The translations under genes were made by a program, and so were the position numbers. DNA of 64,000 nt from Turnera subulata (taxonomy: Eukaryota; Streptophyta; Magnoliopsida; Malpighiales; Passifloraceae): assembly GCA_028386065.3 (NCBI GenBank), contig JAKUCV010004308.1, forward strand, positions 147,367-211,366, written 5' to 3'. Positions 42,335-57,424 of this stretch are shown here, piece by piece. The notes under the pieces are model-generated. The model did no database searches, had not been told where the DNA came from, and saw nothing but the letters and a program-made list of their open reading frames with translations. Position 1 is the first letter of the stretch. Each line of letters begins with the position of its first letter.

Positions 42335-44870
42335 ATGAAGACATTGCCTGAGAAGAAAATTCCCTCTAAAAGGACCCAAACAACGAAATCTGCACAGACT
42401 GCCAAAAGCCCCTCCTCTAAACCAAATTCTGGCACCAACCCAAAACTCAAATCCAAAACCACTAAAGGAATAACAACAATGGAAAAAGGGCAGAAAACAA
42501 AATCCAAGTCAAGTCCGGACTTGACTTCAACAGAAAAGCATGCTGCATAAGGGCTCAAGAAATTAAAGGTGGACCAACTCACGAAGAAGAAGCAGATTCA
42601 AAAGGAAAAAGAAGCAGTAGCATCAACGACAAAGGTTATAGCCAAAAAGAAACCTTCAGGTAGCTTCTTTGATTCTCTTATGGCTTTACCTTTTGATGGT
42701 GCTGGAAATAGTCAAAGCCTGCCTACTATTATGACAATTTTGACCCCTTTGCAAAAATGGGCATTTGAGACCATATTCAATCCAGAGAATGCTAGGAAAG
42801 TCACTACTGCTTCATTAGATCCAGATTTTGTTCTTAGAACCTTGAATGAGGCTGAAGAAGCAGTATTAGCATAGAATTTTGGTGCTACCAAAATTCTACC
42901 CAACATACCCACTGCAAAAGAAATAGACTTTATTGTGCATGCTATTTTTAGCCAATTTAGGAAGCTAGGGAAGGATGAAACCAAACAGTACTTTGCAGCT
43001 CTAATGCAAAAACCTGCACTCGAGGATGAAATTGAAGTGGTTGTTGAATCTAAGGATTCAGAGGAGGATGTGGCTGCTGAAAAAACCAAACCTCTGGAAG
43101 GAGAGAAAGCTGTTGAAGAAGAAATGGTTGCTGATAAAACCAATCTTACTATGAAAATGAATGAAAAATTGGCAAAGAAGAATATTGGTATAGATGAGAT
43201 GCCAAATCTGAATGCAACTCCTGCCGAGGGCTCTAAGGAGACCAGCTGTGATGGTTTCACACCTTCAAAAATTTTGAAGATAGCAGAAGGTGCTGAAAAA
43301 GAGGCCCTGAAGATAACTGATGATCTGGTTAGACAAAAACCAGATGATGAAAAGAAGAAGGATGACAAAGAGGCTCATAAGGAATCCGATAATGGAAAGG
43401 AGAAGTCTTCAAATAATGAAGAGGAGCAATCCGTATCTATACACCAACCTGAAATGCAAAAGCCGAAGAACAAAATAACGAATGTGGTATATGGAAAAAC
43501 CAAGGGTGTGATAATGAGAAAACCAAGTGCTCGTCTTCTTGACAAAGGAATTGTGTGGAAGACAGAAAAGAAGACAGAGCAAGATACTCGAGTTCATATT
43601 ATTGACTCCGACTCTGAAGAGGCTCCTATTGATGAACTAATGGTGGAGGCTGAATCTTCCAAGAAGAGAAAGAGAGCAAATGGCAGCGACTCAGAGAAGA
43701 CATTGAGTTACAAGTCTGCTGGACGATCTGGTTGATAAAGAACCAGAACCGGAAGATAACCCCAATAATTATCTCATCTCAAGCTATTACTCAGACAAGG
43801 AGGAAGACGACAAGGACCATGAAGATAGTGAGGAGTCTGAGAGAGAAGAGGATGAGGAAAATGACAGTGTTAATGAGGAAGAGAATCAGGAGGAAGAGAA
43901 TCAGGAAGAAGAAGAAGAAGAAGAAGAAGATGATGCCGAAGAGGATGATAAAGATGAAGAAGTTGGGGAAGAAGAGCAGCAAGAAGAAGAAGAGGCCGCT
44001 GATGATGATGTTGAGGAGGACTAGGAACCAAAAGAGGAAGAAGAAAAAGAGGTTTCTAAGCCACCTAAGAAAAAAATCAAAACAAGTGTCTCAGCAGTGC
44101 TTGATGGCAAACTGAAAATGAAAGAAGATGGGTCAAGCATGTTCAAAACTTTTACTAAGACGTACAAAGCTGTCTTAGTAGATTTTGAGGCTCTTGGAGT
44201 CGCACCCATCTTGAAGCACTACAGGCTTGACTACTTGGCAACTTTGAAGACACAAGCAGATGAGAAGATTGTGATTGAATTCTATAAGAGTCTACGGATC
44301 AAGATGGATGATAATGAAGAAGTTAAGTACGTTGAGAGCAATGTCTGGGGAAAGAAAATCAGAGTCACTACTGACATTATTCGTGAAGTGTTGAAATTGA
44401 AAAGAGGTTCTATCAAGCACTACAACACAAAATCTGGGCTAAGAGTGAATGTTGAAGGTGCTCCTACCTACAGTCAGCAAGTAAGGACAGTGTATGGAAT
44501 TTCCAAGAAGGGAACCTATCAGCAATCAAACCCTCTTGCTCGAGCACTAATGTACATGCTCACAAGAGTAATTCTGCCGCGTCCTTAGCACTTGGCTGAC
44601 ATAAAAAATGCCGACCTATGGCTGATTGCTTGCCTAATGAAGAAGAGTCCTGTCTACTGGGCATACCAGATGCTGCATCACATTACCTTATATAAATCAA
44701 GAAGTCACGAGCTGCTAATCACATTGATTGCAAAACGATTTGGTGTGAAATCATCCAAATCTGCCACTCTCATGCCATTGGGACAGATTGATCGATTGAC
44801 CTTGTCAAAAATGAGTACTAAGCTTACTCAAAAGGGCACATATGAAGTGATCAAGGCTGGGCAAATATGA
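42335..44870 (+). pseudogene. Extra ORF of the Sirevirus-like element, interrupted
   Basis: The ORF starts at ATG 42335 with a Lys- and Ser-rich region (MKTLPEKKIPSKRTQTTK). A conserved part follows (LTPLQKWAFETIFNPENAR, FRKLGKDETKQYF), then a long Asp/Glu-rich segment near 43740-44060. Last is the domain matching what Pfam calls the putative plant transposon protein (RLDYLATLKTQADEKIVIEF, LARALMYMLTRVILPRP, LSKMSTKL). Stops lie near 42548, 42872, 44022 and 44587, with a frame change near 43730. In some Sireviruses a third gene occupies this place and has been called envelope-like; whether that applies here is not shown. Its function is unknown. Confidence 0.75.
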
Positions 44871-45743
44871 TGGAGCAGTTTGAGCTGGTTCTTTCCAGAT
44901 TCCCCCTCTAGTACTTACTGATGATGAATGAAGCCTTCTCGATCTGATGCTTTAGGACTCATGCATTGCATTCATCTTGGCTATTTATTTTGATTCTACA
45001 ATATGGTTCCTATTTTGGTTGGTGATCTTTCCGAATATTCTCTATCTTTCTGGATATTATGTTGAAATGTTTAGATATTACTATTTCGAATGTTTAACTC
45101 TACATGATTTTTGCTCTGTTCTTATATCTTTGGTCCTTTTCTGTTGATGCCAAAAGGGGGAGAAATTGTTGTGTTGATCGATTTCATGCAAGAACATGAA
45201 TTGATATGATAACCATATCATGTGTGGTTATGGTTTTGTGAACAACCACACCAGACCAAACTATGGGTCTCTGAATTGGATGATTATGCAGGACTATTAT
45301 GGATTAGTTGATTCTAGTTGATCATATTCTGATGATATGGTGGTTGTTAAAACCATACTTTGATCAATCTAACTAAGTCTTATGCAGGGAGTGTGGAAAT
45401 GAGATGAGAAATCTGGTTTTTTATCAAAAACCGCACCTATAACTGTGATTTGGTTTCTGCCAAAAACCAAAATTTATAATGTTGAATGCTGCGCTACTTC
45501 GTATTTTTCTATACATTCAACTAATCTGTTATGCAGAAATCGGAAACCAAAGGGAGAGATTGCTGGCTACGTATGCCAAGATAAAATTTACAAGGCAAGC
45601 TTTGATCGTTTTCAAAACTTATCCTTGTTGAATTGCAAAAATATTTTAGAAAGGGGGGAGCATTTAAAATTTTATGAAAATCTCTTAAGCCCTTGTTATA
45701 AATGAAATCAACACGAATTTGTCATCATAGAAAAGAGGGAGAT
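44871..45743 (+). other. 3' untranslated region with multiple polypurine tracts
   Basis: It lies between the extra ORF and the 3' LTR. Purine runs are AAAAGGGGGAGAAA near 45152, GAAAGGGGGGAG near 45649 and AAAAGAGGGAGA at 45731-45742; the last stands directly before the LTR. Repeated polypurine tracts upstream of the 3' LTR are a reported Sirevirus trait. No gene is supported. Confidence 0.6.
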
Positions 45744-46750
45744 TGTTGACCAAAAATTGAGTTAATCACCTCTTAATATTGATTAGTGATTAATCATGTT
45801 TTTTCATGGTGTATAAATGGTTTTGATGACTAACAAATTTCAAGTGTGCTCTTAGCCGTCCTTATGTTGATTTTAACTTACAGGAGGAATTATGGTTTTT
45901 GCTAAAACCATATCTCAGAAACACGCCAAATGGTTTTTGTTGTAACCATATCTGTGAGCTGTCATTTTCAACCTTTTGTGCAAGTTGCGTGTGGTCCTCC
46001 AAGCAATTAAAACCCACTTTCAACGGTTTGAATTGATGAACAAGTAAGAGGGGAGACGTTATAGAAGTGCAGAAGACCCGCCTAACTCCTACTCAACTCA
46101 AGAAGGTGGTCCAAACTTTCCAGATTTGGTAATACTTTGCAACCAAGGAGTTGACATGGCGCAACGGTACCAAACTGAAGCTTTAATATACTGAAGTCAA
46201 CTAGGAGTTTAACGAGCCATTGCAGTGCCTCTCCCCCACACTCAGATTCTATAAAGAGGGTCCATTAGACCTCTGAAGACTTATCCTAGCTATTGTGCAA
46301 AATCTGAGTGTATACTTGAGCTAAAAATCTTGGTATCTGATCTGGTTTTTCTGCTTGCTTTGCAAAACACATTCAAAGGGTAATCTGTAAGCAAGTCTTG
46401 GAATAGATTTGATGGATACTCAAGTCTAGGATTAGATTTGAGGATAGGTTAGAGCTTAGCCTAAAAAAGCTTGTGATTGTAAAGGTTAAGGTTGAACCCG
46501 CAAAAACCTAAGAATAGTGAGTATTTGAAATCCTAAAGGGAGGAACCTTTAGAAAGTGGAGTACCTAGTGAGGGAGAACGACTCTAAATTATCTGTGTTT
46601 ACTCTCTCTTACTCTTCTTACTTGTATTCTTGCTTCACAACACTCACCGAGCACTACAAAGATTTGGTATCACAAAAACCAAATCTTTCCAGTCCGAAAA
46701 AGTTCAAAGCCTAATTCACCCCCTATCTTAGGCACTTTTGGGCCAAGACA
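45744..46750 (+). repeat. 3' LTR of the second Sirevirus-like element
   Basis: It runs 1007 bp from TGTTGACCAAAAATTGAG to GGGCCAAGACA. Like the LTRs at 724 and 55724 it has the CCACTNNCTAAAGG-type and TTCACCCCC motifs near its U5 end. No copy of the 5' LTR is in the window. Confidence 0.75.
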
Positions 46751-48152
46751 TGGACCCTCCAGCAATTTTAGCCCATCAAAAACACTGAACCTAAAGGCCT
46801 TTTAGTATGAATTTTCGTCCAGAATTCAGATTAAATTATTTTTTAATGGATTTTTTATATTTATGATATTTAGAGTGGAGTGTGAGAAAGTAAGGAAAAA
46901 TAGGAAAAGGGTGGGGGTAGGCTACAAGTTAGGAGGTTTTTTGGAGCTTATAACAGGCAAAAAACTTATTAGAAAGGGCATGGGAATCAAGTTGAACCGG
47001 AATAATGAGGATCGAAACCGGAAAGGAAAGAACAAAAATGAAAACAAGTGCCGGCGGACATGGAGACATGACCGCCAGCAGCTAGTGGGCTTTGAGAGAT
47101 GACCGCCAGCACCTGGCGGTCGTTGCGAGAGGACTACCGGCACTTGGCGGACATCGCTCCTAATTTTGGTAGTTTTCCAGATTTTTCCTGTTTTCTTGAT
47201 TTCGGGTATCTATCGTTGGATCTTGGGATTCAATCCCAAACCATGGATCAACACCACATCCAGACCACCTAAACACTATAAATAGGACCTGCCATTCACC
47301 CTCATTTGGAAAATTTCTCTCTTCCTCCTCTATACACACATATGCTTTGTTGCTAGGAAGAATTCTCTCTTCCCAAGCTTAGGAACCCTTTCAAGGGTTG
47401 AAATTCTGGAGGAGTTTCGTGGAGAGGAGTATCAAGAAGGCAGTAGCGAGAGGAGAGAAAGAGAAGAAGAGGAAGGAGCCGGATCAAGGCAAATTAGTGG
47501 AGGAAAGCTTCAAACCCAAGAGAGAGATTCTCGTGCAGGCATTCCCGGAAGAATCACCATATCTGGAGCCATAGACGTCGGTTTGCTGCGTTCTTAGAGT
47601 CCCTAGAAAGCTTAGAAGTAGACGTACAACTTTGCTTTTGATGCCAGACACTAGTTCGACCTCCTCTACTTCTAATTGCCCGTTGAATTTCTGCCAAAAT
47701 TTTGCTAAGAAGTGGTAAGCAAGTGGGAGCAAGAGGAGGGCTTCAAGAGGTAACTCGTTCTAATTCTCTTAATTGATTGCTGTTGTGATGTGATGATGCT
47801 GATGATGTGATTTTTATGTGATGCATGTTATAAACTACGTGAGCTTTGAACCCATGATAGGGGGTACGGATGCAGTTTTTAGTGGTTTGAAATGCAAGCT
47901 CAATTTTATTTTATTTTCCTATTTTGATCTTTAATTTCAGTTCTTTTTTTTGTTATTGTTTATTTGTGCATATGGCGTATGTTGATCTTTAATTGCACAT
48001 GATCTCGCCCTAACATAGATGGGTGCCTAACACCTTCCCATCCGTGACAAACCCCCGGGTCCACATCTTTGGTTCGCTTACCGGTTGCCTTAAAGAGTCA
48101 TTGGTTGCTTAAGGAAAATTTTTCCCTGAATTTTGCCCTAAAATAAAATTTG
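46751..48152 (+). repeat. Probable LTR of a Tat-like Gypsy element
   Basis: A TATA box (TATAAATAG, 47277-47285) lies in the middle, as in LTRs. The stretch ends where TGGCGACTCCAAAG (48154) resembles the TGGCGACTC primer site seen in Tat/Ogre-type elements. The upstream boundary was not found; 46751 is only the edge of the neighbouring Copia. The G-rich CCGCCAGCACCTGGCGG inverted repeat recurs near 47045-47145. Confidence 0.45.
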
Positions 48153-48153
48153 G

Positions 48154-48167
48154 ATGGCGACTCCAAA
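48154..48167 (+). other. Possible primer binding site (Tat-type)
   Basis: TGGCGACTCCAAAG resembles the TGGCGACTC sites used by Tat/Ogre Gypsy elements. It would set the LTR end at about 48152. Confidence 0.4.
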
Positions 48168-48246
48168 GATGTGGATGACGGTTAAGAAGAAGGTGGTGAG
48201 CAAGCCCAACGAATATTGGGTCGGGTACTCACAGATGTGCTCACCC

Positions 48247-48490
48247 AGATTTTGTTTCTTGAAAATGGGTGTGCACACCTGAAACTTGAATGATTGAAAT
48301 GGGTACTAACCAGCATTTTGATTCTTTAATATGGGTGTACTAACCCAAAAGCTTGTCTTTGAAATGGGTGTCCTAACCAAGGTTTTGATTCATTGAAATG
48401 GGTGTGTTCTACCAGAATTGGTGTTTGAAAAATGGGTGTGCTAACCCGACTTTGTGTTTGAAATGGGTGTACTAACCCGGATTTTGAAAA
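48247..48490. repeat. Minisatellite of about 38-bp units
   Basis: About seven units share a GAAATGGGTGTACTAACC core with an ATTTTGNNT-type tail. Spacing varies from 32 to 40 bp. The minus-strand frame 48326-48577 is a by-product of the repeat. Confidence 0.8.
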
Positions 48491-48599
48491 GAGAATGTGG
48501 GCCGAGAGCCAACTTCCGGGATCGGGACGTTCATGGTGATGCCTAATTAGTATTTGAGGGTCCCTAAATACAAACAATCATGTAATTCAAACAAAGCAA

Positions 48600-50086
48600 G
48601 TATTCTAGCAAGCAAACCAATTCATTGAAAATTCGGCGTCACGACGCCTTGAAAAAGCATGCATTTTCTAGCGCAAAATTAGCATTATTATGCTTTAACT
48701 AAAGCATACAAAGTGATTAAAGCTACCTTCGAGGTTGTTCTTCTAGTTCTAACCCGGTGAACCGGAGGAAGTCGGGGTACTACCCGATTACTAAGCTCAA
48801 TCGTGTTCTAACGATTGTGGAGAAAAGCGAGACGCAAGCGGGGAGAGGTATGGACCAATCCCGCAAAGAATCTTAGGAGGACGACGACTTCGCGCCCAAA
48901 TTCAAACTTAGAGGGGGACAAGAGAGGTAGAATAAGGCGAATATCAGACTCTTCTTTTAACTTAGAGTGGGACCGGGGAGGATAGAAAAATGCAAAGACG
49001 TGCACTAGAGAGCGTGACTCTCAAGGTGAGGAAAAATGAAGGGGGGAGGCCTCTATTTATACCCTTAGGCTATGGCACTCTTGTAATTCTACAAGTTTGA
49101 AAATGTGGGGTTCACGGCTTCAGTCCATGGCTAAAGGCCATGGCTTTAGTTATAAAACTTTTTTCTTCAAAACGGGGCCCACACGAGGCTTGAAAAATTC
49201 TCAAAATAATCCTGGAGGCGCGTGATTCTGACTAGAAACGCGTTTTCTATTAATATGTGAAAAAATCCCCGGGTCATAGGCCAGGTCAAGGTCAAATTCT
49301 TGTAAAATCAAGATGGGGCTCGCCCGGGTGTTGAAAAATTCTCAAAAAATAAGGGAAGGTGGCATTTCATGCCTTTTACGTTTCCATTACGAAAAACGGT
49401 TCGAAAAACGGATGAGGGAAGTGTTTTCAACAATAATCCTGAAAATTCCCCTCATTCACGCGCACTGTTTTTGAAAAGTTCAAATGAGACCCTTTGGGTA
49501 CCTGGAAAATTATGAAAATATTCCCCAAGTTGTGTTATACCATGAAGAAGAACATCGTAGAAAAAAAGGGCACTGAAATCGTAGTTCAAGCGCACTTTCA
49601 GCTAAAAAACGAAGAAAAGGGGGGATGACCTAGCCAGTGGTCAGACCGTGACTGGTTGGTCATAGTCCCGGTCACGTGCGTGGCCGGTCAAGCTATAGGC
49701 AAATTTTTTTTGATTTTTCAGATTTCTCCCAAAAATTGTTTCGGGACCTTCCCGAATGAGAAAAATTCCGAAAAAATATGGACGCGCTCGTATTGACGAG
49801 TAAAATGTTTGGGTACAAATATTTTTTAAGAAAAATTATAAAAAGACTAAAATATCCTTGGTCAAACTTTGTTGACTCATGGCTTCAGTACGGACTTCAG
49901 GCTATTTTGAACTTTTTTCCAAGAATTCTCGAAAAATATATGGGACTCCGGAGACTCTTTCGTCGCTTTCTTAGGTTATTCCAGGGTCTGTTCTACCCTG
50001 GAAGGCTATTTTCCGTGGAAAAACTTTCCGGGAGGAAAATTTAAGTGCCAACACGGGTAAAACCATCATTCATTTTGGCCCCTACA
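48600..50086 (-). repeat. Probable LTR-like element on the minus strand
   Basis: On the minus strand it starts TGTAGGGGCCAAAATG (50086) and has a TATA box TATAAATAG at 49053-49061. The far end near 48600 was not resolved and no partner LTR is in the window. The right flank is GGAGT. The LTR U3 end would face the fumarylacetoacetase gene about 640 bp downstream. No coding frame is supported. Confidence 0.4.
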
Positions 50087-50723
50087 GGAGTGAATATACA
50101 AGCTGCAACGAAATAGAGGTTGATTATCTAGTTAGGAAACCGGAGATTGGAAATATGAATATGATATGAGCAACAGAAAGTCAATCCTTCTTTTGTAAAA
50201 TTGTTTTTTCTTTTATAAAAAAGGCACAGTACTTGTACTTCAAAACTCATTGGTGGTCGTCATTTGGATCACATTGATGGAATGTTGGTTACACGAACAT
50301 TTGTTGTACACAATGATAAATGACAGACACCCATCCTTCAACTGAAGCGTGATAGAGGACAGGTAGCCCCCACCCCCATCTACCCGGCGTGGCTCATGAT
50401 TAGCCGCGCCTTTGTTTGTTCCCAGCTACCCCTTCCCCCCGGGTCCGGTTGGTTGGGTCCAACTCAACTTAAGTCTTAACCCAACCCACTCTTTTGTTTA
50501 AACTAAACCACTTGGAGTACTACTTACCGTCTCTACTTCCTCACTAGTCACTACACTGTTGTTGTTGTTGTGTGGTGTGGTGTGGTGTTGTGTTGTGTTG
50601 TGTCTTCTTCTCCCTCCTCGGCTGAGGACACACTATTTTTCCTATATAACTGATTGATTGATTGATCTTGTAGTTATAACAAAACATTGTAAGCAAGCAA
50701 AAACCAAAACGCAAATACAAAGA
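50087..50723 (+). promoter_or_regulatory. Upstream region and core promoter of the FAH gene
   Basis: It contains a GTTGTT/GTGTGGT microsatellite (about 50557-50603) and a TATATAAC motif at 50643-50650, about 75 bp before the start codon, fitting a core promoter. The outer part may hold the end of the adjacent LTR. Confidence 0.5.
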
Positions 50724-54948
<4,225 letters not shown>

Positions 54949-55723
54949 TACATCAGAAAAGTGTAGTTTATTAGTTAATATCAGCTGTCTGGATGTAATA
55001 ACCTGATGTGGAAACCGGTCATCATCCTTTATTCCTTGAAAATGTATAAGTGTTCAACAAACATATCTTTCGAGGTATGAATCAAAATTGCAGATGTCCT
55101 TTCTGATCCACATTACTGTTACTACTTCTTTCTTCTTCTACGTTAGGACCGCAGTTCCTGTCGCTGCACGTAACCAATAACTTCTCCATTATGGTTCCAC
55201 TCAATCTATCTATATATATTTAATCTAAGTCCTCTTTCAGTTGTGCGGTATTGACACGTGTCCTGTTTTACGAAAAAATTCCAGTCGTAATGTCACGTGG
55301 CTAATTGGCTTCGTGAATTTTTTTTTAAAAAAATAAAATAATTAATATATTATTTAATTAGTATTCTAAAAATATACTAGTTAAATATTTTTACATTCTT
55401 AATTGATAAGTATTGAATTTAATCAAGAAACTTTTAACATTTTAAACTCATCTTAAATTTATTACTTGTGAATGTCAAAATACTGTTAAAGAGTTTTAGT
55501 CTCTTCATATCCCCATATCTAATGACCTAAGTAAGTCCTCAAATAAAGAAAATTATACATAACAAAGAGACGGAAATCAATAAAATATGACACGAAAAAA
55601 GCTAAGCCTTGCCTTGTTATAACTAAAACTTTAATATTTCATACATTGAATAAGATGCATTTACATATTAAAGATGAAAAATTTTACACATTTGAGTGTA
55701 ATTATAAAATACTAAGAATGTAT
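54949..55723. other. Region downstream of the FAH gene
   Basis: It includes the likely 3' UTR and AT-rich intergenic DNA. No gene or repeat end was recognised before the Copia LTR at 55724. Confidence 0.4.
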
Positions 55724-56847
55724 TGTTAGCCCGAATAGGCCTGAGAGGGGGGTGAAACAGGCTACCCTTCAATCGAGGTTGGTTTCTGAGTTGGTTTCTA
55801 TGGAATCGCTTTGGTTTCTGAGGAACCAAGTAGTTTCTTTACGAACCACAAACACACAGAACTAATCAGTGTGAAATGCACAAAGGTAGAGAGAATAGAA
55901 GAGAGAAAGGTTGACACAGTGATTTATAGTGGTTTCCCCTCACCAGGTACTTCCACTACCTAAAGGCTCTTCCTTTAGGATTTTAGAAACTCTCACTATC
56001 TTAGGCTTTTGCGGGATCAGCCTTAACCGATTACAGAAACCAAGCTTTTGCAGGCTAAGCTCAAACCTTTACACACACAAGCTTTTGCAGGCCATGCTCT
56101 AACCTTTACTCAAATCAAAAACCCTGATTTGAGGACCCAGCAATACTACACTAGTTTTGCCTAAACACACTACCCTTTGTAAGGACTTGGAGAACAAGAT
56201 TAAGCACAAATTCAAAGTTCTCAAGAACAGCAAGAACACAGCAGGTATAAGCTCAAGAATCAACTCAATAGCACGTTTTCAAATGGCTGGGTTAAGGAAG
56301 AAAGATATGCAATGACCTTCCTTATATAGTGCTGGAGTTGGTGGGGGTAGGTGAGATATTTTTCTCTTCCTTCAACGGCTACAATCTCCTATGAAGCTCC
56401 ATATCAGACCTTGATGCTCTGCAGGATGCTGCTGCTTCATTTTGAGGAAGTCCACTCTCCATTTGCCTCCATTATACAAAGAGAGGTGAGAAACAAGGGT
56501 TGAAGACTTCTGCATAGTGTTGGACCATTTTCTCTGCCCGTTGAAGTAGTTGGGAGTTGGCCTTAATTGCTGTATGGACCATTGGGACCACTTGGCCACT
56601 TGCAGCTGGGACCACGACGTTGAAAGTCAAGTGTGGTTTCTTCTGAAACCAAACCGTCTGGTTTTTGGATAGAACCAAGGTGAAAACCAAACTGAAAACC
56701 ACGCTGCAATAAGACTCAACACAAGTATATATGGCAAACTTCTAATCCAGTTTGTTAGTCATCAAAATCATAATATATCAACACACTAAACATGGTTAAT
56801 TATAAATTAACATTAATTAGAGTATTAGACCCATGTTTAGGCTAACA
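55724..56847 (-). repeat. 3' LTR of the third Sirevirus-like element
   Basis: It is 1124 bp, reading TGTTAGCCTAAACATGG to GGGCTAACA on the minus strand. Shared blocks with 724-1791 include CCACTACCTAAAGG (about 55949) and TTCCTTTAGGATTT. The two differ in length and many positions, so they are related but not recent copies of one insertion. Confidence 0.8.
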
Positions 56848-57424
56848 ATCTTCCCCTTTTTAATGATGACAAACATTGTGTTGATCTCTGCAAAAGCCAG
56901 GGTTAGTATCAAAATAATACATCATGTAAGCATACTCCCCCTGCATTTGTACTCCCCCAATAACAAATATTTTTGTGCATTAAGCACCATTGGCTTATTC
57001 AACTTAGCCAAAAACCTCCCCCTGCTTATAACACCAATCATCTAGCATATATTGACAATAGCAGAGTAGCGTAATCATAATAATCAACAATAATTATCCA
57101 TAATGTATGCTTAACAGTGTTGGATTCCAGATTTCAACCAACCAATAATTTTCTCCCCCTTTTGGCATCAACAAAATATAAGAAGGGCAAAGGGTAGAAA
57201 TAGTATACATATTATAAGAAAAGGAACATAAACATAATATTCAAATATCGAACATCCGAACTGAAATTAAAGACGTTGTGCAGAAAGGAAACACAAAAAA
57301 AGCAACATAAAAACCAACATAAGAACCATAATGAGAACCATGATATAAACCATAAAGAACACAAAATGCAATGCATGTCCTAGGGGCATCTGCAGTTGAG
57401 GCATCACTCATCATCAGTATCAGA
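56848..57424 (-). other. 3' untranslated region with multiple polypurine tracts
   Basis: On the minus strand, AAAAAGGGGAAGAT (56848-56861) precedes the LTR directly. Further tracts are AGGGGGAGTA near 56937, GGGGGAGT near 56953, AGGGGGAGG near 57015 and GATGCCAAAAGGGGGAGAAA near 57152. The last matches the block at 45146 in the other element. Confidence 0.65.

Larger units (their letters stand above)
41300..46750 (+). mobile_element. Sirevirus-like Copia element, 3' half
   Basis: The element is truncated inside pol at its left end. Reading right it shows RNase H, an extra ORF, several polypurine tracts and the 3' LTR (45744-46750). This is the same order as the third element on the minus strand (55724-64000). 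A block reading GATGCCAAAAGGGGGAGA occurs after the extra ORF in both elements. The right flank is TGGAC (46751-46755). Confidence 0.8.

Noticed and set aside
42712..43368. Minus-strand ORF of 218 aa opposite the extra ORF
   Set aside because: Serine- and phenylalanine-rich product is the expected complement of a Lys/Glu-rich coding strand; no independent evidence.
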